From Candidatus Woesearchaeota archaeon (GTDB taxonomy: Archaea; Nanobdellota; Nanobdellia; Woesearchaeales; UBA10200), in NCBI GenBank assembly GCA_016180275.1, contig JACPBN010000071.1, forward strand, positions 1 to 19,153: a DNA stretch of 19,153 nt. Reading direction: 5' to 3'. Below the pieces are notes generated by a model that had not been told where the DNA came from, searched no databases, and worked only from the letters and a program-made list of their open reading frames with translations. The position numbers were made by a program, and so were the translations under genes. Of the stretch, positions 7,667-14,532 are shown in pieces. The first letter of the stretch is position 1. Every line of letters begins with the position of its first letter.

Positions 7667-8047
7667 TTAGTGGCAAAAATCACGGCTTTTAATGCGTAAA
7701 AAATCGTAGAATAGCAGAAAATGTGATTATCGGCAATAATTATACATAAAACTTTATAAGCTGCTAATACATTCCTATTATAGCAAAGGGCACATATTTT
7801 GAGCATTATGTAACTGCCATTTGCTTATTACGAGTGGACAACTATTGCTCATTTATTTTTGTCCATGAGTATAGATAAGTGGAGGGGGTGTTTTTTAATC
7901 ATTTAGATATACATCACTACAAAAATATAGCCTCAGTATTCCATATCCGAAAAAAGAGAGTGTGTTAATTATTCACGTTAATACGGCTGTTTTTATTCAA
8001 TCTGGGATTTAGGTTGCAGCATTAAAAACCTTAAATGAGGCGAGACA
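7667..8047. other. AT-rich intergenic stretch without a supported gene
   Basis: No convincing frame is present. TGGACAA (7834-7840) and TTGTCCA (7858-7864) could form a 7-bp hairpin. GAGG at 8037-8040 is a good ribosome site for the next locus and points at the ATA at 8048. Confidence 0.4.
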
Positions 8048-8921
8048 ATAGCACAAAAAAAGCTAAGATTGGGGCGTATAATTTTAGTATTGTGTCTTGT
8101 TCTGTTGGTTAGTTTTAGCTATAATATTCTATCCAAAAACGTGTTTTCTAAAAATATCCAAGACAAAGCAGAGGTTTCTGAGTTAAATCATGATTATGTG
8201 GTAAAAGAAAAAACTGAGCCATTAAAAAGACAAGACATCAAAGATAAAGAAGAGCAGGTAAAAAAAGAGATTGTATTGCAGCCAAAGATCAGCAAGATAA
8301 AAAATAAGGTGCATCAAGAAGTACAAAATCTTGCAGATAAGGCAGCCAGAGAGAATTACGATGATAAGGTTGCTGTTGTTTTGCAGTTAAATGATGCAAA
8401 TAGCATTCCAAAAATTTCTGAGGTTATCTCTTCGCAAGGCGGCAATGTTAAAGCAGAATTTAGCTTAGGGGCTGCTATTACAGCAGATTTGCCTTCAAAT
8501 AAAATTCAAGCGCTTGCTAAAGAAAATTCAGTTGAAAGCATCTGGCCAGACAGGGAATATGAGATGCTGTTGGATGATTCGCATGACATAATCAATATAC
8601 AAGCTGCATGTCGTAAATAGCATTCCAACATACCCAAAGAAATTACACCCTGAAACCGGCATATTTAAGGACAAAATAGATATAGAATGCGGAGAGAGCT
8701 ATGACGGAGATAATGATCCACTATCATACTATTTGTGGTACATGCGTACTGATTTGAGAGATAATAATTGGAATATCATAGCAGTTAATGATGACGGTAA
8801 TGCAACCTTGGATATAAGCCAGATGCCAAATACTGCGAAGTTAAGGCTGAGATGCATGGCAACTGATGGCTTAAGCAATGGCACAACTATGGATGTTGGG
8901 TGGCTGAAAGTCGAGAAATAA
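8048..8921 (+). pseudogene. Subtilase remnant: prodomain joined to C-terminal domain, protease missing
   Basis: The first part encodes a membrane or signal segment (IILVLCLVLLVSFSYN), a charged linker and a classic subtilisin inhibitor I9-type prodomain (VAVVLQLNDANSIPKI... ITADLPSNKIQALAKENSVESIWPDREYEMLLDDS). Just where the Asp/His/Ser catalytic domain should start, the frame stops (INIQAACRK, TAG 8618-8620). From about 8607 another frame carries on to 8921 with a cadherin/Ig-like end (NSIPTYPKKLHPETG... DPLSYYLWY... MATDGLSNGTT). About 300 residues of protease therefore seem deleted with a frame change. The natural start (AQKKLRLGR after GAGG) is ATA rather than ATG; a TTG at 8069 would cut into the signal region. 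Both defects point to a dead gene. Confidence 0.75.
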
Positions 8922-8948
8922 TTTTTCATGATATGCTTAATTGTTCTT

Positions 8949-8973
8949 TCAAAAAGAGGCTGACATTTTTCAC
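8949..8973 (+). repeat. 25-base repeat, copy 2 (first copy 3562-3586)
   Basis: It is identical to 3562-3586 except at one position (T for G). Here the 5' arm that makes a terminator hairpin at copy 1 is absent. It lies 27 bases after the subtilase remnant. Confidence 0.7.
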
Positions 8974-9070
8974 ATAAGAGCAAGACTTCATATATGTATT
9001 AATTTACCTCCAAGCTTAATATACACAACTTCATATAACCTAAAATAGCTATAAGCAAGGCTATTGCTAT

Positions 9071-9113
9071 CCATACTCAAAAAATGGTATGCTCTACCAA
9101 AACATTTATATAC
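9071..9113 (+). promoter_or_regulatory. TATA box of the HTH + nucleotidyltransferase pair
   Basis: TTTATATAC lies at 9105-9113, about 27 bases before the ATG at 9135, so the mRNA is predicted to be leaderless. CATAC (9072-9076) and GTATG (9087-9091) form a small inverted repeat just upstream and could be an operator. Confidence 0.5.
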
Positions 9114-9134
9114 TAATTTTGTTTATACTTCCAT

Positions 9135-10058
9135 ATGAACCTTACAACCCCTATGTTAAACATATTCAAAATAGCGCTGCATCAGCACTGTACACTACAG
9201 GATATTTCCAAGCAAGCCATGAAATCTATTGGCTGGACATCCCAAGTTTTAGGACAGTTAACGGATGTTGGCTTAATTACTTCTTACTTTAAAGCAAACA
9301 TAAAAAGCTCTCGAAAAATATATAAAATAGCATCAACGTCTTATGCAATGAAGTTAAGGGATCTTATTCTTAGCAGGCCAACAATAGATTTTAGCAGCAT
9401 CTTAGCAGGGTATAGGCTAAAAATACTTTTGTCAATCTTATTTGATTGGAAAGATTACAAGACAATTGCAGTGATGAGTGGATCAAGTATAGAAATGGTG
9501 CGCCATACTCTGCCAAGACTACGCAATCGCGGCTTAAGCATGCAAAGAAAAAAGCTGCATAAGTTCAATGAAGCAGCATGGCCAGAATTATTTGAGTTTT
9601 TAAAAGAGCTTAGAAACTATACTGATGCTAATTTATACCTTTTATGGAAATATTATGATGAAATGATTTTTATTGTTGATAAAGAAAAATTGGTAACAGG
9701 AGAACTCACAGGATTTAATAGATATAAAGAGTATGGCATTACTGTAGTTAATGTAACTGGCTGTTGTTATCTGCCAAAGCGCAAGCTGAGTAAGAGAGAA
9801 GTATTTATCCATAGCTTGTTACAAGTCAATGACCCAAGAACTTTACATCTGGCATTAACATTTTATATAAAGCATAAGCTTGATGATACTGAGACAATGA
9901 AATTGGCAATGCGTTACGATTGTTATTCAAGGTATGAAGAGCTAAGGCAATTGCCGAATGTAAGTTTGGATATCTATCCAGCAAAAACCTTTAACACTTT
10001 ATTTGACAAAAAAGATTTCAAGAGGATAGCGAACATGTATGGTGTGAAAAATGTTTGA
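9135..10058 (+). CDS. Winged-helix regulator, AbiEi-like antitoxin candidate
   Basis: The product has 307 residues. There is a winged helix near residues 8-50 (TLQDISKQAMKSIGWTSQVLGQLTDVGLI). A second HTH-like stretch is at about 98-135 (KTIAVMSGSSIEMVRHTLPRLRNRGL). A C-terminal domain follows (GCCYLPKRKLSKREVFIHSLL... DPRTLHLALTFYIKHK), similar in pattern to the C-terminal part of AbiEi-type proteins paired with nucleotidyltransferases in archaea. It overlaps the next gene, a nucleotidyltransferase, by eight bases, as expected for an AbiE-like (type IV) toxin-antitoxin pair in which this protein represses the promoter. No membrane segment is visible. Confidence 0.65.
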   Translation: MNLTTPMLNIFKIALHQHCTLQDISKQAMKSIGWTSQVLGQLTDVGLITSYFKANIKSSRKIYKIASTSYAMKLRDLILSRPTIDFSSILAGYRLKILLSILFDWKDYKTIAVMSGSSIEMVRHTLPRLRNRGLSMQRKKLHKFNEAAWPELFEFLKELRNYTDANLYLLWKYYDEMIFIVDKEKLVTGELTGFNRYKEYGITVVNVTGCCYLPKRKLSKREVFIHSLLQVNDPRTLHLALTFYIKHKLDDTETMKLAMRYDCYSRYEELRQLPNVSLDIYPAKTFNTLFDKKDFKRIANMYGVKNV

Positions 10059-10653
10059 AAGAACTGAGCTAGAGCAGTGGCTTATTAAGGTAGGGAGTAA
10101 TGTAGGGCAGCCTACTCATGTATACCTTATAGGTGGCTGTGCAATATCGTTTAAAGGATACAAACAAGTCACAAAAGACATTGACATGGTAGCATTATCC
10201 AAAAGCGATTTTAAAATAATAGATAATGCAATAAAATCATCAGGATTTAAGTTAACAACTGATTTTGATAATGAGTTTTATCTTACGGCGCTTGCAGTAT
10301 ATCTCAAAGATGATTCAAGGATAGATTTATTCTTAAAGAGTGTTGGCAGGATGCTTGAATTTACAGAGAAAATGAAAGCTCGTTCTGTCCTGTACAAAAC
10401 TTTTGGAAAATTAAAAGTAATGTTAGCTTCTAATGAAGATGTTTTTGTTTTTAAATCAATGACCCCTAGAGCAGGCGATATATTGGATTGCATCACTCTG
10501 ATTACTCATGGGATAAACTGGAACATAGTGTATGATGAGATTGCTTCTCAATCAAAAGGAGATAACAAATGGTTTTTCTGGACATATGAGAAGATATGTG
10601 GTATAGAAAACACACAAAATATCATAATTCCTATAATAATATTGAGAACATAG
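10051..10653 (+). CDS. AbiEii/DUF6036-like nucleotidyltransferase, C-terminus frameshifted
   Basis: The 200-residue product carries the nucleotidyltransferase signature YLIGGCAISFKGYKQVTKDIDMV, with GG at 28-29 and D43/D45 as metal ligands. The long spacer with T-K-D-I-D is typical of DUF6036/AbiEii-type enzymes rather than the short HTH-fused type elsewhere in the window. A toxin role acting on tRNA or other RNA is known for some relatives and is only inferred here. The reading ends in an unusual IIIPIIILRT. A -1 shift around 10600-10623 opens a charged tail (HNSYNNIENIEQHIPDKKLLKELRQSNMH) ending at 10712. A one-base loss, slippage or sequencing error is therefore likely near the end. Confidence 0.7.
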   Translation: MFERTELEQWLIKVGSNVGQPTHVYLIGGCAISFKGYKQVTKDIDMVALSKSDFKIIDNAIKSSGFKLTTDFDNEFYLTALAVYLKDDSRIDLFLKSVGRMLEFTEKMKARSVLYKTFGKLKVMLASNEDVFVFKSMTPRAGDILDCITLITHGINWNIVYDEIASQSKGDNKWFFWTYEKICGIENTQNIIIPIIILRT

Positions 10654-10684
10654 AGCAGCATATTCCAGATAAAAAACTGCTTAA

Positions 10685-10897
10685 GGAGCTACGCCAGAGC
10701 AATATGCATTAATAAAAATCTATATATCCGGAGAAACAAGATATCCGCGAAATCCATCCAATTTGGCAGAGATGCGAGTTGCTGAGATTTATTCTCTATG
10801 GGTGTTAAATGGCGGTAAATGGAAAACAATAGTTAGAATTGATACGCCATCTCAAGAAGATAGCATTCCGCCAGGACCTTCAGAGCCGCCTAAATGA
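10685..10897 (+). pseudogene. C-terminal stub of a paralogue of the next gene
   Basis: The frame is open from 10685 (after a TAA at 10682-10684) to the TGA at 10895-10897; the only ATG is at 10772. It reads ATPEQYALIKIYISGETR... YSLWVLNGGKWKTIVRIDTPS. The next protein ends VTPEIWGFIDIRYKLKND... LAAYQNKQWKLVIREK. The shared (A/V)TPE-x3-(L/F)I-x-I and KW/QWK-x(1-2)-V-x-R spacing suggests a tandem paralogue of which only the last 70 residues remain. Its stop overlaps the next ATG as ATGA, so it still sits in a coupled arrangement. Confidence 0.5.
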
Positions 10898-11730
10898 TTT
10901 TTTCCCACAAAATTTTTAAATTACTATCGATTAATTCAGCGTATAATCTACGCAATCCTCTACTATTTGCAACATTACTAGCAGTTGCCGGAGCATCTTC
11001 CTTTGCTATTATGAGGCCAGTGCCTGCAAGAGTATTGGTTACCTCTACTGGACAACCTACTATTGTAAACAAAACTTATTTAGTAACATCTGTTAAGTTA
11101 GGTGAAAAATGGTATCCTGTAGTAAGTACAGGTTTTTACAGAAGCTTTGAAAGAAATATACTAGGAAGAAATATCCCTGATGATACTCTTAGTAGCTTAA
11201 ACATCCCTCAGCTTAAGAGTGCTTTAGAAGCATTAGCAAGCGAATATAATTCAACAATTATAAAGCTTAGCGAAAGACTAGACTCTAGGCATATATCTAT
11301 AGACCCTTCTATCAAGCAGGAGATAAACAAATTAAAACAACAATATTATTTACGCACAAGTTGTCCTGACTATTTTGGGACATTTATGGGTTTTCTATTT
11401 GACGATGTGGCTCCAAATTTAAGAGTTACAGAACCAAATATTCTCTTAGGAATGGATGTTTTTGTAGGAACAAAGGCAGAATTGGTTGATTATTTAGTTG
11501 GATTGTATAGAAGAACTAAGCCAGAAGAAAACCAATTGCCTTATCCTATAAACAAAGCCAAGCGCATGTTTGCAGTATCGTTAAATCAGATAGAAGTAAC
11601 GCCAGAGATATGGGGATTCATAGATATAAGATATAAGCTTAAGAATGATGGCTCCAAAATGGTTCGTACTGGCTGGAATTTAGCAGCATATCAAAATAAA
11701 CAATGGAAGCTGGTTATAAGAGAAAAATAG
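10894..11730 (+). CDS. Signal-anchored extracytoplasmic protein, unknown function
   Basis: The product has 278 residues. A hydrophobic segment at about 21-40 (NPLLFATLLAVAGASSFAIM) looks like a signal peptide or anchor after a basic N-terminus. The rest is soluble: GEKWYPVVSTGFYRSFERN, a helical stretch rich in Ser and Lys (about 105-155) and a beta-like C-terminus (VTPEIWGFIDIRYKLKND... QWKLVIREK). No family is recognised. The start overlaps the stop of a C-terminal paralogue stub, implying that two related genes once stood in tandem. It converges with the methyltransferase-kinase gene. Confidence 0.65.
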   Translation: MIFSHKIFKLLSINSAYNLRNPLLFATLLAVAGASSFAIMRPVPARVLVTSTGQPTIVNKTYLVTSVKLGEKWYPVVSTGFYRSFERNILGRNIPDDTLSSLNIPQLKSALEALASEYNSTIIKLSERLDSRHISIDPSIKQEINKLKQQYYLRTSCPDYFGTFMGFLFDDVAPNLRVTEPNILLGMDVFVGTKAELVDYLVGLYRRTKPEENQLPYPINKAKRMFAVSLNQIEVTPEIWGFIDIRYKLKNDGSKMVRTGWNLAAYQNKQWKLVIREK

Positions 11731-11799
11731 CGATGATGGTTTCAGAAACTATCTTTATGCCACTTAATTTCCATGATATTTCTTTACATAATAATTCTC

Positions 11800-12945
11800 C
11801 TATATCTCCTCTAAAATTGAATCAAAGTTCTTTCTTGATGGGTCATGCTTGTATTTCTGGGCAAACTTTAATATTCGCTTGTTTATAATCAGCCCTTTAT
11901 TCTCTAGTCCATAAGCAAAACTCCCAGAAGTCAAGAATTGGCAGAACTGAGTGACATTCTTAGGGTCAAGAGCCTTTTTGCATCTTTCAAAATCAATCAA
12001 TCTTGCGCCTTCAGCAGTAATAATTATATGCTTTACAGGATGATGCATCTCCTCTTTATTTATCTGCAGCATATCCATTACATAACACTGCTCAAACACA
12101 TCCTGAATTATATGCCTTATCTGATTCTTATTGCTGCGCTGCACATAATCAAATAGTCTTTCGCCGTCAATATATTCCATGATAAGAAAATCTTTTGCTG
12201 AATGCAATAGTTTAGGGCCAATATTTTTTTTGTTAAGTATTTTCAGCCAGCGGGATTCCATATCCACTCTGCTGACATGGCCAGGGGAAAGATCTACTTT
12301 GATTGCAATCTTTTTGCCTTTGTATAATCCGGAATACACAATGCCGCGATGGCCTTTTGCTAAAAATGTTATGTTTTTTATTCCATGAAGCTTTTTTATA
12401 ATAGGGCTTTTTTCTGCAGTATAAACATACAGCTCTTCAAAAGAAATTTTCTGCCTTGCAATGCGCTTAAATGTGAAGCCGTGATCTATCATTATGCTTT
12501 CAACCTTAAGAGGATTTGTAAGAGAGGAGATAAGAAAGATTATAACTCCGGCATCTTCAAGATAGTCTTTTGCCTGACCAAAAAATCTTTCCATAATCTC
12601 ATAGCCATGCCTGCCTCCTGTTGTTGCAATTGCACTTTCTGCAGGCTCATTTGGATCAGCCGGCAGATATGGCGGATTTAAAATAATCGTATCAAACTGT
12701 CCAGAGACTGAATCAAACAAATCTGATTTTTTAAATGCAATTTTAGGATTTCTTATGTTTTTTTTGCAGTACTCTATTGCTGCAGGATTAATGTCAACAG
12801 CAACGACACTTCTGACATATTTTGAATTAGCTGCTGCCAAAGCTTGTATTGCAGTGCCTGTGCCAATATCCAGCACATCCCCAAATGCACATTTGCTAAC
12901 TTGTTTTCCTAATAAGTAAGAATCTTCTCTTGGCTCATATAACAT
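11800..12945 (-). CDS. HemK2/Mtq2-like protein methyltransferase fused to COG2112-like protein kinase
   Basis: The ATG at 12945 is chosen because GGAG lies six bases before it; ATGs at 12957 and 13005 are possible, but the latter overlaps the upstream gene. The product has 381 residues. Residues 1-180 are a class I SAM methyltransferase: VLDIGTGTAIQALAAA (24-39), acidic D51 after strand 2, and NPPY (90-93), the signature of glutamine/adenine-type methyltransferases; archaeal relatives methylate release factor aRF1. Residues 190-381 are kinase-like: glycine loop KGHRGIVY (197-204), Lys216 in AIKVD, hinge-like LIMEYIDGERL, and LIDFER with D318 as the DFG-type Asp. The HxD-type loop is poorly matched (INKEEMHHPVKH). 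The fusion suggests linked roles in translation, but the kinase target is unknown. Confidence 0.82.
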   Translation of the reverse strand: MLYEPREDSYLLGKQVSKCAFGDVLDIGTGTAIQALAAANSKYVRSVVAVDINPAAIEYCKKNIRNPKIAFKKSDLFDSVSGQFDTIILNPPYLPADPNEPAESAIATTGGRHGYEIMERFFGQAKDYLEDAGVIIFLISSLTNPLKVESIMIDHGFTFKRIARQKISFEELYVYTAEKSPIIKKLHGIKNITFLAKGHRGIVYSGLYKGKKIAIKVDLSPGHVSRVDMESRWLKILNKKNIGPKLLHSAKDFLIMEYIDGERLFDYVQRSNKNQIRHIIQDVFEQCYVMDMLQINKEEMHHPVKHIIITAEGARLIDFERCKKALDPKNVTQFCQFLTSGSFAYGLENKGLIINKRILKFAQKYKHDPSRKNFDSILEEI

Positions 12946-12979
12946 GATTGTCTCCATCGTTTTCAACCATCGCAAATAT

Positions 12980-13465
12980 TTAACTAAACTCCGAATCAAC
13001 TGCACGCATATATTCTTTAACTCTTGACATCATTGATACTAACATGAACTTTTCGACTTTTTCCTCAAATGTGTCATGAAGCTTTGCCAGCTCTGTAATC
13101 CTATAATTGTTAGTTATTTTTTCAACCAAATATAAGTCTCGCAGCCTTTTTATCTGCCTGCGTATGTTTGAAGCAGCTATACCCTTTAATTGGAGATTTT
13201 CCTGTTTTCTGTATTCAATCACCTGCTTGACTATATCATCGCTGGAGAGCAGATTTTGCTGGGCATTTTGTGTATTTCTTGCTTTTAACAGCACATAAAG
13301 CACATCAACTATAACATCCCTTGAATCACCTGGCTGCAATAAGCCAACTGAAAACAATAGCTTTTTCAGCAAATTCCTGCCTGTTAAGTTAACCGGCTTC
13401 TCATATTTTCTTAAAGTAATTTCCAGCAATGGCGTATCTCTAACCACTTTTTGAGTATTGGACAA
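12980..13465 (-). CDS. HTH-containing archaeal protein, probable transcription regulator
   Basis: The product has 161 residues. The N-terminal part (TPLLEITLRKYEKPVNLTGRNLLKKLLFSVGLLQPGDSRDVIVDVLYVLLKA) looks like a conserved helical domain of DPANN-type archaeal proteins, though I cannot name the family. The middle (SSDDIVKQVIEYRKQENLQLKGIAASNIRRQIKRLRDLYLVEKITNNYRIT) is a clear winged helix, followed by a C-terminal helical tail. The start is TTG, with a strong GGGGGT ribosome site seven bases before it. The methyltransferase-kinase starts 34 bases after its stop on the same strand, so the two are probably co-transcribed. Confidence 0.7.
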   Translation of the reverse strand: MSNTQKVVRDTPLLEITLRKYEKPVNLTGRNLLKKLLFSVGLLQPGDSRDVIVDVLYVLLKARNTQNAQQNLLSSDDIVKQVIEYRKQENLQLKGIAASNIRRQIKRLRDLYLVEKITNNYRITELAKLHDTFEEKVEKFMLVSMMSRVKEYMRAVDSEFS

Positions 13466-13509
13466 ATTATTTACCCCCTATTATCGTTTATTGTCAGTAG
13501 TATTTATAA
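13466..13509 (-). promoter_or_regulatory. TATA box and GGGGGT ribosome site fixing a TTG start
   Basis: On the minus strand TTATAAATA (13501-13509) is followed by AGGGGGT (13473-13479) and, after seven bases, the TTG at 13465. The strong ribosome site is the reason for accepting a non-ATG start. Confidence 0.6.
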
Positions 13510-13900
13510 CTTTATAACCACTTTTTAATTAACATTTCTCATCTAAATGAAACACATAAGCTCCCTCACTAATTTGCTTTAATTAATGCTTAAAACTTAC
13601 TAGCAGTTAGTTAGAAGTTGCTTATATATTAATGTTATGGTAAAGTTCAGGTGTGGGACAGTAAAACTATGCACCTACCCAAAATAAGTTATGCCAGAGT
13701 GTTGTAAACCCATACGCTGTATTTATCCTATCCTCTCTTTTCAGGGCAAATCTCCATCCTGTTCTTTTTCCTGTTCTTTTCTTGTCTTCGGAGAACCCAC
13801 TTTCTGACTGGTTTCTTTGGAAGTATTCTTCAAGGAATAATTTTGTATCATCTGTAAAATTATAGATTATACTGCACCACACGCCTATTTGGGATATAAC
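13510..13900. other. Gene-poor stretch before the tRNA
   Basis: No supported gene. A minus-strand frame at 13667-13882 (71 codons, GTG start) reads IIYNFTDDTKLFLEEYFQRNQ... KREDRINTAYGFTTLWHNLF. A TATA-like sequence lies about 22 bases upstream of it. I recognise no family, and another minus frame over the same bases is also open for 36 codons, so coding status is doubtful. Confidence 0.3.
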
Positions 13901-13909
13901 TTTTTATAC
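13901..13909 (+). promoter_or_regulatory. TATA box of the tRNA gene
   Basis: TTTTTATAC is centred 28 bases before the first base of the tRNA, the normal archaeal spacing. Confidence 0.55.
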
Positions 13910-13970
13910 TAGCAAACATTTTTTCATCTCATGGGCCTGTAGCACAACCTGGATCAATGCGATCGGCTTC

Positions 13971-13992
13971 AATATCGCAAAGATATAGCCAG
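13971..13992 (+). other. tRNA intron 1, splitting the anticodon (position 35/36)
   Basis: The central 4-bp helix GGCT (13965-13968) pairs with AGCC (13987-13990). The three-base bulges are TCA (13969-13971) and AGG (13991-13993). The inner helix is ATATC (13972-13976) with GATAT (13982-13986). Archaeal endonuclease cuts after the second bulge base, giving a 22-base intron. The outer helix is weak, so this is a relaxed site. Confidence 0.75.
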
Positions 13993-14002
13993 GGACCGAT
14001 TG

Positions 14003-14031
14003 ATTTTATCACAAGAGTGATAAGAGTCGAA
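14003..14031 (+). other. tRNA intron 2, in the variable region
   Basis: CGAT (13997-14000) pairs with GTCG (14026-14029, one G.U). The bulges are TGA (14001-14003) and AAA (14030-14032). The inner helix is 9 bp, 14004-14012 with 14017-14025 (one G.U), with loop AAGA. Cutting after the second bulge base removes 29 bases and leaves a 4-base variable region TGAT. Confidence 0.7.
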
Positions 14032-14072
14032 ATCAGGGTTCAAATCCCTGCAGGCTCGCTTTTAATTTAGAG

Positions 14073-14532
14073 GGTAGAGAGTGGTAGGTAGAGGGTAGCA
14101 AAATATTATTTAATTATTATATAATATGAATCCAGACTTTAAAAATCTTCAAGTATGGCATGAATCACAAGATTTTGCTAATCAAATTTATAATGTTACA
14201 TCTAATTTTCCATCTAGTGAAGCATTTGCTCTGACCTCTCAGCTAAGGAGGGCAGCAGTTTCTATCTCTGCTAATATTGCTGAAGGCAGTGCAAGAAGCA
14301 CGATGAAAGATTTCAGGAATTTTTTGTATAATGCAAGAGGAAGCAATAAAGAAGTAGAGAGCCACTTACATTTTGCATCAAAAGTAAAATATGTTTCTGC
14401 AGAGGATTATGCAACACTTTTAGAAAAAAGTACAATAATAGGAAAAATGCTCACTAATCTTATCAAAAGTGTAGATGAAAAGATATAACTTTAAAATAAC
14501 TACCCTCTACCTACTACTTACCACTCTCTACC
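14073..14532. mobile_element. 460-bp element with terminal inverted repeats around an S23/IVP gene
   Basis: The left end (14073-14098) starts GGTAGAGAGTGGTA and ends GGTAGAGGGTAG. The reverse complement of the right end (14500-14532) has exactly these two blocks with seven extra bases (AGTAGTA) between them. The element starts 15 bases after the tRNA and ends at the base before the trkA stop codon. No clear target duplication is seen. The only gene inside is the four-helix-bundle protein. Confidence 0.6.
14126..14488 (+). CDS. Four-helix-bundle protein of the S23/IVP (23S rRNA intervening sequence) family
   Basis: The 120-residue product matches the family along its whole length: F-x2-L-x-VW near the start, IYNVTSNFPSSEAFALTSQLRRAAVSISANIAEGSAR (about 21-58), F-x2-FLYNARGSNKEVESHL, then a final helix. 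The length is typical. Relatives are encoded in intervening sequences of bacterial 23S rRNA genes and resemble Avd of diversity-generating retroelements, where they bind nucleic acid. Here the gene is not in rRNA; it sits alone between inverted repeats. An AT-rich leader without a clear ribosome site precedes the ATG at 14126. The function in this setting is unknown. Confidence 0.9.
   Translation: MNPDFKNLQVWHESQDFANQIYNVTSNFPSSEAFALTSQLRRAAVSISANIAEGSARSTMKDFRNFLYNARGSNKEVESHLHFASKVKYVSAEDYATLLEKSTIIGKMLTNLIKSVDEKI

Larger units (their letters stand above)
13933..14058 (+). tRNA. tRNA-Arg(UCG) interrupted by two introns
   Basis: The acceptor GGGCCTG (13933-13939) pairs with CAGGCTC (14051-14057, one G.U) and is followed by discriminator G; CCA is not encoded. 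D stem GCAC/ATGC (one mismatch) with loop AACCTGGATCA; anticodon stem ATCGG (13962-13966) with CCGAT (13996-14000); T arm CAGGG TTCAAAT CCCTG. As written, the gene is 126 bases with an overlong anticodon loop and variable region. Both excess parts fold as bulge-helix-bulge sites. Removing 13971-13992 and 14003-14031 leaves 75 bases with anticodon loop CTTCGGA, so the anticodon is TCG, read as Arg. The Arg identity also fits the CCTGGAT D loop and discriminator G of archaeal tRNA-Arg. A15 and T48 make the Levitt pair. Confidence 0.82.

Noticed and set aside
7447..7806. Minus-strand open frame of 119 codons
   Set aside because: Its larger part lies antisense to the better supported 7376-7666 gene; it has no ribosome site and an amino-acid mix typical of AT-rich noise.
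13667..13882. Minus-strand 71-codon frame as a real gene
   Set aside because: No family, no ribosome site, and a competing open frame over the same bases; kept only as a note in the intergenic entry.
13969..13971. Anticodon TCA (suppressor or selenocysteine tRNA)
   Set aside because: It assumes an intron at the canonical 37/38 position. The bulge-helix-bulge at 13965-13993 instead cuts after 13970, giving TCG, and the other identity elements are Arg.
13933..14058. Class II tRNA (Leu or Ser) with a long variable arm
   Set aside because: The 33-base variable region fits a second bulge-helix-bulge intron better, and the acceptor, D loop and discriminator do not look like archaeal Leu or Ser.
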